From Hippopus hippopus (Eukaryota; Mollusca; Bivalvia; Cardiida; Cardiidae): a stretch of DNA of 64,000 bases. Under the pieces are notes generated by a model, which saw only the letters and a list, made by a program, of their open reading frames with translations, ran no database searches and was not told the origin of the DNA. How positions within the stretch are numbered: the first letter of the stretch is position 1; each line of letters begins with the position of its first letter. The stretch covers positions 11,946,516-12,010,515 of the forward strand of contig OX328110.1 in assembly GCA_946811185.2 (NCBI GenBank), given 5' to 3'. A program made the position numbers and the translations under genes. This document shows, piece after piece, positions 12,593 through 23,599 of this stretch.

Positions 12593-13080
12593 AGAATTGT
12601 CCAACTTGAAAGCTTTTGTAGACGAGAAGTAAAATGCGGTTTAAGTGGTAAGATTCTGACGATCTGTCTCGGCTAAACAGATAGGTGGCCTTGGCTCTTG
12701 ATCTTAATGCAAACCTTACAGAAAAGTACCGTTTTTGGAAACGACCCTGTGGAAGATGTAGTTTGAAAAGATTGTGAAAAAAAGGGGGAAATACTTTTGT
12801 ACATCTTGTCATATGTTCAACATGGTCAAAGTCACAATCTCGGTGGTCTGCATACTGAGTCTTTTTCAACATATCAGGTACGAAATATCATGAAAACTTG
12901 TCTGTGTTCTTGTTAACTTTTTAGCCAACACGGAGAGGAAATTCTTTCGAGATCTTTATTAAGTGGTGGCAGTTTAAAGCATTAACAGGGAGAGAATCCT
13001 CTAAGCTATTTATCTGTTAAAATGGCGTGATAGAAATTATCATGGTCTTATATAATATTTACAAAAATATCTGCTCTTAA
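12593..13080. other. Non-coding, nothing recognised
   Basis: No repeat family named here and no homology to a protein was recognised in either direction. The 93-codon minus frame at 12591-12872 has no coding features I can identify. Confidence 0.4.
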
Positions 13081-13165
13081 TCATCGAGTAATTGATATCA
13101 GTTCTGTGCCGCCATAAAGCTTTGTACGAGCAGCGATTTTCATCGAAAGTTTTGTATCACAAAGT

Positions 13166-14976
13166 CACGGGTGGTAAACAGGGCAACTAGCTCCAAAAGG
13201 AGTCAATAGTATTTTGTTGCCTCGTAACATACGGGTATTTGCGTGCTAGTTGCATAGATAGAAAAATTGTCAACAAAGGTTGGTGTCGATTTCTTTAAAC
13301 CTTGTTCATTTCCTTACCGGAGACCTTTTGAAAAATCCGGCAATGCTATGCGATATAAAAATGACTAAACTTTATTCACCGCTAGCATATGGCATATAAG
13401 TATGCAGCGCTTAGATAAAATCTTGGACAAACTTTCGAACATCGAGCGGTAAAACTGTAAATCGGAGATTTGAAACTACGGATTTCCTCATTGAACGTCC
13501 AATATATAGCCACTACAATACCTGATGCACCTTCCCTATTAATTTCAAGCCCAGGGAATTACGAAATAACAAAAATTGAAAATTTTAGAAGTCGTGTATG
13601 TAGAATAATAGCTGAATTTGTGTGCGGGCTAGTTGGCTAGCCCGGGAGGTAGTTGAATAGACAAGGAGGTAGTGGCCTAGTAATTAAAATTCAGTTAACC
13701 TATTTGCCCCAAATCAGCACCGTACAGGGTAATTCAACAAGTAATTTTACTTAGCTAGGATTCTGAACATATTTTGGAACACACGGGTTATATATTCTTT
13801 TCATTTCAGAATTTTGAGCTTAGTAAAATTTGTAATATGCAAGTGCTTTTGACACTTTCTAAAATTGCAGATATATGTCAAATTTAACAAATTAAAGTAC
13901 TTTAAGGGGGTGCATCAGTTACATGCATGATAAAGATACCACCCATCCCTTGCAGTTTTTCATTAGAACGACAGGTACTCGGTTTTCCTTTCTTTTAACA
14001 AGTTACCAATTCTTAGGACTGTATCTAAAGTAGCCTACACACGTTTTTGCAGCTGCTTTTTTCTCAGTTTACACTGTCGTCATGTTTGGGCTGTGCCAGT
14101 TTCTAATAAGGGTACCAAGTATGTCGGAAACCTTTATAGAAATGAACGCAGCACCAACGTGGAGTCAGTATAAAATTCCGTTGCTAGAAAAAAATGGCAG
14201 CTGCGGAACCTTGTGTATTTTATTGATCTCAGTATTTGTGAGTTGTTCAAACATCGGGAAACCGAGTGTCTGTGTCTCGGACACGCCCACTTGAAAATAT
14301 TATATAAAGTATTACTTAGTCATCCGATGACCGAATGACAAATTTAGACAGGGTCGAAAATATAAGCACTGGCAGACGATAAATATTACTAAGCTCAATC
14401 TGAGATAAAAGCTAAATCATATGTATCATTTGAAGTACATATATTAGGAGGCAACTACCTCCTTGTCTATCCAACTACCCCTTGTGCTAGGCAACTGGCG
14501 CGCACAAAAATATTGCCAGTATTCTCCACATACAAATTCTTTAATTTCCAATTTTTGGGTTTTTTAGTGTTTTATGGGCTTGAAAATACCAGAAAACGTG
14601 CATCAGGTAGTGTAATGGCCATATGTTGGACGAATATCTAGAAAATCCGTGCTTCCAAATCTCCGTGTTACATAAAGTGGCGGGTTTGCAGTACTGTGTT
14701 CGAAAGTTTTGCCAAGATTTTATCCAAGCGCTGCATACTTATATGCCATATGCTAGCGGTGAATAAAGTTTAGTCATTTTTATATCGCACGCATACCATT
14801 GCCGGATTTTTCAAAAGGTCTCCGGTAAGGAAATGAACAAGGTTTAAAGATATCGACACCTACCTTTGTTGACAATTTTTCTATCTATGCAACTAGCACG
14901 CAAATACCCGTATGTTACGAGGCAACAAAATACTATTGACTCCTTTTGGAGCTAGTTGCCCCGTTTACCACCCGTG
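13166..14976. mobile_element. 1.8-kb fold-back (long terminal inverted repeat) DNA transposon, non-autonomous
   Basis: The ends CACGGGTGGTAAAC and GTTTACCACCCGTG are inverted copies. The similarity runs inward about 525 bp per arm (about 13166-13690 and 14450-14976) with scattered differences, around a roughly 760-bp centre without a recognisable gene. The arms carry many copies of a CTAGTTGCC-like motif. A 5-bp direct repeat AAAGT flanks the element (13161-13165 and 14977-14981). It lies inside a duplicated sulfotransferase exon, whose intact paralogue confirms the insertion point. Superfamily not settled. Confidence 0.85.
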
Positions 14977-15054
14977 AAAGTTCCTCTCTGACCATGATAT
15001 CGAGACGATCTTTTAACTCTGCAAATAGTCTCCTTTTCCATCCCTCTGTCTGGC
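14977..15054 (-). pseudogene. Duplicated, broken terminal exon of the sulfotransferase
   Basis: Read on minus, this stretch encodes QTEGWKRRLFAELKDRLDIM, clearly related to QTDGWKTTLPSELQERLDIM in the intact last exon at 15290-15184. The flanking intron (15055-15180) also resembles the intron before the intact exon (15291-15400), so a tandem duplication of roughly 250 bp is likely. The copy lacks a proper acceptor: the only AG nearby would put it out of frame. It is then cut by the fold-back element at 14976; its continuation is found at 13165-13081, where the frame runs on to a TGA. Confidence 0.75.
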
Positions 15055-15183
15055 TATATTGAAAAAATAGTCTTGGTTACGTAAGGCCGTGTTTTTGTCT
15101 GTTAAGATCTGTTTCTGATTTCACCAGTATTGCTTCGGTATCAACTTTGCCGGTTGGTTTGACGAACAAGAGTGATGAAAGCA

Positions 15184-18100
15184 TCAGCTTTGTTCAAAGA
15201 GTCCTGTATCACTGAGCTTGTCTTTGATCATGATATCCAGACGCTCTTGTAATTCTGAAGGCAGTGTTGTCTTCCATCCGTCTGTCTGACCTAGAAAAAA
15301 AATGTCCCGGTAAGTTGGTGGCTTTTTACTTTCTTTTGTTTGTTTTAGGTTTTTCTGATTTCACTGATATTTTTTCAGGTACCAAATTATTACTACTCCC
15401 GACAAAAATGACTCGATTTTGTGGCATCTGGTATGGTATTCACCTATCATTCTAGACGGCATTCTTGGCTTAAGTATAAGTTACACAATTTCTGATTTGC
15501 TGAAACATTTGGTTTAGCCAATCAGAAAAAGTGCTCCTTAAGTATTTAGAAAATTCTTTATAAGTAGAATTAAACTGATGATGCAGAATGGTGAATACAG
15601 CAAACGGTTGCACTGAAAACCTGTGTGAGGGTTTTCATGTGAAATGAATTTTTCTTATCTCTTCTTCAAATATGCATACTTGAAAATGGTATGAACAACA
15701 AGTCCGACTTTCAACGACCCTGACAAAGAACGCGTTTGAAAACACTATAGGAAGAGGAGAAAATGCTGATAACCAGCATTTTCTCCTTTTCCAACAATGT
15801 TTCTACCCTTCCTAAATCAAATTTCAACTTTTGAGTCACATTTATCGTGTCGTCTGCAAATGCATTCAATTTGGTCAAGTCTAAAACTTCGTCTTTTGGT
15901 AGAGTTAAGCCATGGCTTCCTGGGCTAGTGATATATTCAAGAATTTCCTTATTTTGAAAATAAGCCAATTTCTGATTGGCCAAAACAGTTTAGCCAACCA
16001 GACGTTGCCTAACTATCTAAATCTACGAACCTAGAAGGATATATATGAGCTACGCTCCGGCAAAAGGGGGCTTAAAGCATCTTCGTGATCCATGGTACCA
16101 AGCAACCCGTCACATACTTATGGATCCAAAATATCCACTTTTTTTTTAACAACCGACTTAATTAAAAGATAGACTGGTCCTTTAATGTACAGAAAATTGA
16201 CCAATAGCGAAAAGTTTCGGCCCAGGTCAGCCTGCGCGGAAAGCGCAGGCTGACCTGGGTCGATACTTTTCGCGGATGCATTAAGCTTCCTTTTCACAGA
16301 GCACGGCTCATCTATGTATACAGTGAAAGGTGTAACAACATTTTACCTGTATTGATATATGCACCATCAGCAGTTGAATCAATGTTCCACGCCTGTTGTT
16401 GAAAACTAAAATTAACCATGGGGTTGTCGCGCATATACTCTACCGATGTAAGTCTGGCTATCTTTTCTGTATCTTCGCTCGACAAATCTTGCTGTAGAAA
16501 CTGCGCAATATGGCGTATAGTGGCCTTCTTGTTCTGTTAAAACACAATCAACTCTTAGGCTGCTGCGTGGGACTTAGTGGGCTTTTGCGGACAGTGTAGA
16601 TCAAGATCAGACTGCACAGAATGTGCAGTCTGATCTTTGATCTACACTGTCCGAACGGTGAGATTTCTCCAACGAGCAAAAGTTTTAAATCGAAAACTAG
16701 AGGTTTTCACCATCGGCTGGAAATCGTTAATTCATTTTTTTTTTTAGCTGCCTAAGGGTTAAAGTCGAAACACGTATAACCCCAAGCGTAAAAAGCCAAA
16801 TAAGCTGTGACGGTTACAACCAGGGCTAGTATGCAAGGGCTGAAGGACCTAGGTTCGAATTCTGGCTCTGCAAAAAAACAATTTAGGATTTAATGATTGT
16901 CACTACGATAGAATTCATTCATTTCTTACCGCTGGGCATTGTTAACCCCGTGTTTTAAAGACCCAAGAGAGATTGAGGGCTTTTGAAAACATCGTGGGAA
17001 AAGGAGAAAATGCTGGTAACCAGCATTTTCTCCTTTTCCCACAATGTTTTCTACTCAAATAAAGGTAAGTTTTAGCATTTGAGCAATCCTTGATATGTGG
17101 TCTGCATATGCTTTATATTTGGACAAGTCTAGAATTTTGTCGCGTGGTAAAAAATTAAGACTCAATGTTTAGAAGAGAAGCCAGTGGCTTAGAAAGAGAT
17201 TTGCACGCAGAACTCGTATGAGCAACAACAACAACAACGAACGGATAGGCACACTGTCCGCTGTGGTGTGCCTGAAAAACTGTTGAAAAGGGCGTAAAAC
17301 AGTAAACAAACGATCTGAACGACCACTAAGCAGCCAGCGGCTTGGAAAGAGTTTTGCATGTAGAACATGTTTACGAAACAACAAAAACAATGAACTGATA
17401 GGCGCACTGTCCGCCGTGGTATATCTGAAATACTGTTACAAAAAGGAGCGTAAACACAAAATAAACAATCTGAAAAATCATCCTCGGTCGGCTGAGCCGG
17501 GGATCGAACTAGCGATCCGCTATTCTCAAGTCCTGTACGCTAACGACTGAGCTACCGGGGCTCGGCTCCTACATTTATCTGTACAATAATGGGATAAGAA
17601 GAAAACAGTATACCTTAACGATATTTTCATAATGTAGAAACAGCACGTTATCGTCGTTCCTGTGCTCCCAGTATTCACGGACATGGCTCCACCACGGACA
17701 TCCAAGCACTAAATTATGAAATATGCAGAAGATCGTATGAAAAATCAAAGCACTGAAGGCACTGTCCTGGCAGTTCTCTGGGAATTTTTTGGAACACATT
17801 TGTGTCAAAAACTGTGCAATGATAACAAAAGCATTAGGTGAACGTCACAGACCCGTTTTCTTGGCGAAATACTAGAACTTGTTGTGACAACTGTTAGCCG
17901 TGAAATACGAGATTTGTTTTCAGTTCAACAAGTTTAGTATGTACTACACACACATAAATACTAGTAAACGGATCATTATCGATTTAGCCATTTGATCATT
18001 TTTCGATTTTTGTGGGGTATGCTGTGGTTGTTGCATTACCCGCCATGAAATGAATGCCTAGCACGGTTGTGGATGCTTTTGTGTATAGAATGTATTTTTT

Positions 18101-21100
18101 CTGCATCATTGAGATACCCATTTCCTGTGTTGGCGCTCCAAGGAGTATCATACAGAACTTGCTTTTGAGACATACATTTACCAACTAAAGACACAAATCG
18201 AGGCAACTACTGGTTGTATTTTCCATGAAGCAGTCATTAACGGTGATTGATCTAGGTCTTCAAAACTTGTGTAACGTGCAACGGCCTGGTCACCCACGTT
18301 GCTTCACTATCAGCCAGAGAAATACACCAAACCGCATCGCTGCAAAAGCTAGCTTATGCAGCGATGCGGTTTGGTGCAGTTCTCTCCGTGCAAGTTAAGC
18401 AACGTGGTCATAGTTAGTGCCTGGATGGGTGACCAGGCCGTTGCACGCTACACTTGTTTCACAATCATCGTGACATAAATGAGCTATGCTTTGGCACAAG
18501 GGGGTGTAATGCATCTCCGTGATGCAAGATACCAAGCAAGTCATTAGATAACTAGAGCTATCACTAAACGTGATCAATACCCCCCACCAGCTCCTTGTCA
18601 CAAAACAGGTCTTTGTCACAGAAAGCAGAATGGTTTAGTATAAAAGTAAGAGTTGAAAAAACTTCAAGGGGAGATAATTCTGCAACAAATCGCACCAGGG
18701 TCATGAAAATTGCACATGCACAACTTCATATATATAAGAACACTGTGTGCAAATTTCAGTTCAGTATGTGAAAAACTGTCAGAGTATTTCGCCGGACAAA
18801 TTTGTGTCTACGGACAGACGGACGGACAGACGGACGGACAGACAGACAGACATGCATGGCGATTCCAGTATACCCCCCTCCACTTCGTTGTGGGGGGTAT
18901 AATTAAGAATCCATAAAATCAATTGAGTCCAACAATCGAGTGAATTTGGAGAGAGTATGGTTGTTTGGGACGCACAGAATTTACAGATAGCAAAGCGGTT
19001 CAATGCATTAAGCCCCCTTTTTACGGAGCATGGTTTTAACTAGATCAGGGGTTCGAGCAATTTTTCAGGCACACAATTTGCTAGCGTCTTTTGGTTAGTA
19101 ACGTCTTCACACAACTACTCCGTCGGCCATTTACATGTATGTAATTTAGTGATATATGAGCCATGTTCTGTGAAAAGGGGACTTAATGCATCTGCGAAAA
19201 GTATCGACTCAGGTCAGCCTGCGCAGTCCGCGCAGGCTGACCTGGGCCGAAACTTTTCGCTATTGGTCAATTTTCTGTATGGCCAAGGCCCAGTCTACTT
19301 CATGATTAAGTTGATTGTTAAAAAAATGTGGCTAATATGGATGCATAAGTATGTGATTCCTTGCTTTGGTATCATGCATCGCGAATATGCATTAAGCCCC
19401 CTTTTGCCAGAGAATGGCTCATATATATACTCCTCACAAAAAGTTAAGCAACAATAAATTACCGCTGCACCAGAATTTTATAGTTAGACACATAGATAAT
19501 TTCATTGCATAAATGTAATGAGAATTGAGTAACAAACCAGTCCAAGCAATTCCGTACTTCTATCAGATAATGTTTTTCACTTACAGGCTTTTGAAGTAAG
19601 GCACCGTCTAAATCCACAGGCAAAAAAAGTGGTATATTACCCAGATAGTTTCAAATCTCTAAAATTTGTTCAATCTGCAACAGTAAGTACACAGTATGGC
19701 CACCATTAGCACGAATACAAGCTTGAATTCTTCTGGGCAATTTGAGTGGCCAGCAAGATCTCCAGATCTCATTCCGATTGAGCATGCGTGGGACATTCTC
19801 GAAAGGCTTGTCATTGATGGACATTTGAGGCCTCAGAACCTCCAACACCTTGAGCAACTTTTGAGTCAGGAATGGCAGGATATTCCACAACAACAGCTGG
19901 ACGGCTTGATCTGGTCAATGCCCAGAGGAGTTCAAGCTTGTATTCGTGCTAATGGTGGCCATACCGTGTACTGATTGTGTCCCGGTTGCAGATCGACTGA
20001 GTTTAAAAGATTTTAAAACATCTGGGTGGTATACCACGTTTTTGCATGTGGATTTAGACAGTGCCTTACTTCAAAAGCCTGAAAGTAAGAAACATGATCT
20101 GATAGAAGTACAAAATTGCTTGGACTGGTTTTTAACTCAATACTCATTATATTTATACAATGAAATTGTCTATATGTGTAATAATAAAATTTTGGTGCAG
20201 CGGTAATTCATTGTTGCTTAACTTTTTGTGAGTAGTATATATATTTGAAATGCTTAATACCTTTGTCTTGCAAGAAGAGTTCCACGAATTCCGAAAGTGA
20301 CGAGGCTGCAGGGGTTTTTAGGAAGTTAAGTAGACGATACAAGCTTGGAACGGAAGCCTTTGGGTTTCGGGTGACGTAGATAATTCTTCCTGTCCCAGAT
20401 TTTAACTGGTTTGGCAGTAAATCGTAGTGTAAGTGGGTCTTCACCATTCTTGGCGATTCCATCTGGGCCATGCCATCAAGACCTGCGTTAGATTTGTGAA
20501 GTACTTAACTATTTTCGCGATCTGAGTTGCATCTCGTCGTTATACTTTCCTTTTTGAAATCAGGTTGGCACGTGATTTTTTTCTTTTTTTTTTAGTCACT
20601 GTGATTCTTTAGACATATTTAGACAAGGATCGATTAAAAGCAGCCTAACAAAGTATCCAGTGTCACAGATGTCTTTATGGCCAAATATTTAAAGAAGTAA
20701 AATAAGACGTGCAATCTTCATGTAGTAGATCTTACAATCATATGAACATTTCCATTGTACATAAAATGTGTCAAAAACAAACAGAAACACAAACAGATTT
20801 TCTTTTCAATAAAATACATCTGAAAAAAATCATGTTTTACTTCGATGCGTCAATGTTGTCAATGTTGTGACGTGATATACACACCTTTATAGAAGGGTAG
20901 GTCGTTGTTTATAACATCAACGTATGGAACTCTTTCGTCCAATAATTTACTCGAAGCTGTGTCATAACCTAACGTCCTAATCAAATACGTCATTTCCTGC
21001 ACTAGTGTAGTTCCTGTGAAATACGGGAAGAAAGATTGTAAGATCCTAGTTTTGTGCATCGTTATTTATCGAGATGTATCTTCACTCGTTTTCATCCAGT

Positions 21101-22699
21101 TTTTTAATCGTTTTTTTTCTTTATTTTATGAAACTATAACCACTCTTGTATCGTCATACCAAATATTGCCCCTGATGATTGCAAGGTTGCACATATTACG
21201 GCAGATAGAAAATGCACTTCATTCTATTGCGGCTAGCCATAGACATAACAACCACAGTTTCCGGTTTTAATCGAAGAAAAATCCCTACAGTTTATTTACC
21301 GCATACACCTTATATTGATTTTTTATCTAAGTTTACACAGCTGACTAGATTATAACACTGTCAAGTTTTAACAGCGTTTGTTTACTCTCTGGCTGTAAAG
21401 ATGTCTCTTTAAGTATATAAAAACTCACCAACATGACATAAAGGTGTCCATATTTAAAACATTTCTCTGAGCTCATTACACTCCTGAAGCGAGGTTGCAG
21501 CACACGATTCTGAAAACATCCTTTTTAAGCAAGAACTCAAAATTGGAGATGCATTAAGCCCCCTTTTTTTGCACCAGCATGGCTCGTTTCAAACACGACA
21601 GATGATAGTGCAGCAGACAGCTAGTGTCACTGAACCATAGTTTTGACGGCAGAACGTTCGAATCCCAGCGATGGCATATAATTAGAGCTTTTTCCCCAAC
21701 TAAGAGTAAACAGTCATGACCTAGAGATTTTTTCCTTACAGAACACCACCTTTCTGCTTACAGAGGTTTTGTTTGTTTTGTCTTGTCCAGTTTGTTTTGT
21801 CCAGTTTTAACCCTTAGGCTGCTAAGCGTGGCTCATTGACCTTTTGCGGACAGCGTAGATCAAGATCAGACTGCACAGAACGTGCAGTCTGATCTTGGAT
21901 CTACGCTGTCCGATAAGAAGATATAGTTCCTTGAAAAATACCTTTTAAACATCAACATTTCGATTTTTACCATCTGCTTGAAAGTTTTATTTCTTTTATT
22001 TAGCGGAATAAGGATTAATGAACAAATTAAGAGCCCTGTAGCCTATTCAGTACCATACAGAGCTAGTTATCCATGGATTGTCATTGGAACCCCAGCTTCA
22101 GTAACCTCTTTTCGATGATGTTTGATAGTCATTGCCACTCACTGGACAGAACTCATTTTTCTCTGAACGCTGAATATCGTTCGAAGAAAGTCCTGTCCCT
22201 AAACACATGGACAGGTGTACTGGCGTCAGTAATATCGCTGAAACAATTATGAAAACGGTTTTACACACCAAACAAACAAATCAAATCAAATCAAATTAAC
22301 GACCGGTATATGTTGTTTGGTGTGTAACGCCGTGTCAACAGTATTTTAATTATTCTACGGTGACAATTCACAGATCCATTTTTTTCTCTATACTAATGCT
22401 ATCCGAACAAAATGCTTCTTGTTTCAGTGCATCAATAGTATTACCATGTGTGCAAAAATACACAGGTGAACTTTTGATACACTATCCATGACGAAAGTAC
22501 ATGCGCAGTAGGATGCGCTTGAACATTTGTGATATACGTTGTTAAATGGACGATAATTACCTGATCGGGGAAAGCTGCAAATCCATATATCCGAGTCTCT
22601 AACAGAAAAATCAGGGAACTTTTCTGGCTCGGCATTTTCCCACAAACATGTCCCCTTGTAAAACTTAAAACCTTTATTCAGGCCCTTTGTGTCTGACAT
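15184..22699 (-). CDS. Cytosolic sulfotransferase (SULT-like), complete, 6 exons
   Basis: Exons (minus): 22699-22561, 21013-20885, 20482-20261, 17708-17614, 16533-16347, 15290-15184. Phases agree at all five introns; total 879 nt, 292 codons plus TGA, the normal length for cytosolic SULTs. Family role: transfer of sulfate from PAPS to hydroxyl or amine acceptors. Seen motifs: 5'-phosphosulfate loop PRSGTT (residues 44-49), KTH with the catalytic His at 106, and 3'-phosphate-binding R128/S136 in YVTRNPKASVPS. The C-terminal RKGxxGDWK motif is instead NTGQTDGWK (from residue 256), losing the Arg and Lys that normally grip the cofactor phosphate. Start chosen at MSDTKG; the frame stays open upstream with another ATG at 22816, so a longer N-terminus is possible. 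Introns contain a 5S-like palindrome, MITEs and a Tc1 derivative whose end lies 25 bp from the exon-3 donor. Substrate unknown. Confidence 0.9.
15700..15945. repeat. Family D element
   Basis: Core GAAAATGCTGATAACCAGC at about 15757-15780, flanked by the family's TTTCAACGACCCTGACAAAG and GTCGTCTGCAAATGC blocks. Sulfotransferase intron 5. Confidence 0.8.
16045..16310. repeat. Family B element
   Basis: Ends TGAGCTACGCTCCGGCAAAA and TTTTCACAGAGCACGGCTCA, hairpin GGTCAGCCTGCGCGG..GCGCAGGCTGACC. Lies 36 bp from sulfotransferase exon 5. Confidence 0.85.
16547..16760. repeat. Family E element
   Basis: AACTCTTAGGCTGCTGCGTGG start, hairpin GATCAGACTGCACAGAATGTG and complement, end CTGCCTAAGGGTTAA. 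It begins 14 bp upstream of sulfotransferase exon 5's acceptor. Confidence 0.8.
16940..17155. repeat. Family D element
   Basis: Long perfect hairpin at 16987-17046: GTGGGAAAAGGAGAAAATGC and its complement around GGTAACC. Confidence 0.85.
17160..17572. mobile_element. SINE family F fragments, two tandem tails and one inverted head
   Basis: Two direct copies of the SINE body (AAGCCAGTGGCTTAGAAAG at 17178; GCAGCCAGCGGCTTGGAAAG at 17329), then a minus-oriented tRNA-like head (CCGGGGATCGAACTAGCGA, GACTGAGCTACCGGGG) ending 42 bp from sulfotransferase exon 4. Confidence 0.65.
18265..18460. mobile_element. Palindromic element carrying 5S-rRNA-like sequence
   Basis: Outer inverted repeats run from GTGCAACGGCCTGGTCACCC to GGGTGACCAGGCCGTTGCAC, with an inner hairpin of ACCAAACCGCATCGCTGC and its complement. 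The right arm (18392-18450) reads AGTTAAGCAACGTGG..TAGTGCCTGGATGGGTGACC, which matches the box A to box C internal promoter region of 5S rRNA in order and spacing. Too short and rearranged for a 5S gene; a 5S-derived SINE fragment or a palindromic element that captured it is more likely. It lies in intron 4 region of the sulfotransferase gene (between exons 3 and 4). Confidence 0.65.
18479..19035. repeat. Family B element interrupted by family C
   Basis: B left part (GAGCTATGCTTTGGCACAAG) runs to about 18544. C occupies 18545-18903 (GAGCTATCACTAAACGTGAT to TGGGGGGTATAA). B then resumes (AATCCATAAAATCAATTGAG) and ends CGGAGCATGG. C is therefore the younger insertion. Confidence 0.8.
19157..19422. 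repeat. Family B element, the best preserved copy
   Basis: Terminal inverted repeats ATGAGCCATGTTCTGTGAAA and TTTTGCCAGAGAATGGCTCAT; hairpin GGTCAGCCTGCGCAGTCCGC and complement. Directly abuts the Tc1 derivative. Confidence 0.85.
19430..20235 (+). mobile_element. Tc1/mariner fold-back derivative with transposase C-terminal remnant
   Basis: Ends CTCCTCACAAAAAGTTAAGC and its near-perfect inverse are flanked by TA (19428-19429, 20236-20237), the Tc1/mariner target. The arms are about 300 bp. Between them an open frame to 19974 encodes the transposase C-terminus: WPARSPDLIPIEHAWD, then PQNLQHLEQLLSQEWQDIPQ and GGHTVY, as in Tc1 proteins with the final catalytic acid in the PDLxPIEHxWD region. 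The left arm also holds an inverted copy of the last 60 bp of the transposase gene, so the element arose by inverted duplication of a 3' end. It sits in the sulfotransferase intron and abuts a family B copy on its left. Confidence 0.85.
21090..21420. repeat. Family I dispersed repeat
   Basis: Second copy of the repeat at 10030-10360, same orientation, in sulfotransferase intron 1. Confidence 0.65.
21809..22018. repeat. Family E element
   Basis: Most complete copy: TTAACCCTTAGGCTGCTAAG, hairpin GATCAGACTGCACAGAACGT and complement, ATCTACGCTGTCCGATAAG. Confidence 0.85.
22085..22300 (+). mobile_element. SINE family F, diverged
   Basis: Body TGATAGTCATTGCCACTC, GTGTACTGGCGTCAG and an (AAATC)n tail (AACAAATCAAATCAAATCAA). 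Confidence 0.6.
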
Positions 22700-22949
22700 A
22701 TTTTCACTTACACATCTAATGACTGTGACTGTCACTACACTAGAGTGGTTAAATCCAGTCTTGCTAGATCTTACCCTTATATTCGTGACTGAATTTAATC
22801 GCATATACCGAATCAAGAAGTCGCTGTGTTCCAGTCCGATTATTTTTTCCTTATTTATATTTGGACGTTGTTATGTCAAAAAATTAGGTAAAGATCTAAT
22901 TAAGGAACCCATTATCACTTCTGTTACATCGCCGTAGATGTATATAATT

Positions 22950-23266
22950 GGTTTGCGACATGCAAAGGGGGCTTTCGGATATTTGCGTAACCTGTCGACT
23001 CGGATCAGCCTGCGCAGTCCGCGCTGGATAATCCGAGATGGCACTTTACATCGAGATTAGATTTTGTCCTACAGTAGACTTGCATGAAACAGAAAATCAC
23101 ACACGATCGGAAAGTGTGGTCGCGGATCACACTTGTGCAAAACAGAAAATTACATAAAAACGGAAAGTGTCTTTTCGGATTAGCCTGCGCGGACTGCGCA
23201 TGCTGATCCGGCACGACACTTTACGCAAATGTCCAAATGCCCCTTTTCGCATGTTGCAGACCATAT
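22950..23266. repeat. Family A element, first of a pair
   Basis: Starts TTGCGACATGCAAAGGGGGC, ends TTTTCGCATGTTGCAGACCATAT. An extra diverged hairpin unit makes it longer than usual. It lies 250 bp upstream of the sulfotransferase ATG. Confidence 0.8.
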
Positions 23267-23532
23267 GGCTTGCAACACGCTAAAAGGGGCATTCGGACAT
23301 TTGCGTAAAGTGCTGTCTCGGATGAGCCTGCACAGTCCGCGCAGGCTAATCCGAAAAGACACTTTCCGTTTTTATGTAATTTTCTGTTTTGCACAAGTCT
23401 ACTGTAGCACAAAATCTAATGTAGTGGTAAAGTGCCGTCTCGGATTAGCCTGCGCGGACTGCGCAGGCTGATCCGAGACGACACTTTACGCAAATGTCCG
23501 AATGCCCCTTTTCTCGTGTTGCAAGCCGTATA
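23264..23532. repeat. Family A element, second of a pair
   Basis: Starts TATGGCTTGCAACACGCTAA, ends CTCGTGTTGCAAGCCGTAT. Shares its left boundary ATAT with the preceding copy. Confidence 0.85.
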
Positions 23533-23599
23533 TCGTGAAAGGAGACCGCGGCGGAAAGAGGTAACGCCCAGACCTAAACTACATGTACATGTACGAGCC

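Noticed and set aside
14082..14294. 70-codon plus frame inside the fold-back element
   Set aside because: No transposase signature and too short; treated as chance within the centre of the element.
18392..18450. A functional 5S rRNA gene
   Set aside because: Only the internal promoter region is present; both ends of 5S are missing and the segment is part of an inverted repeat.
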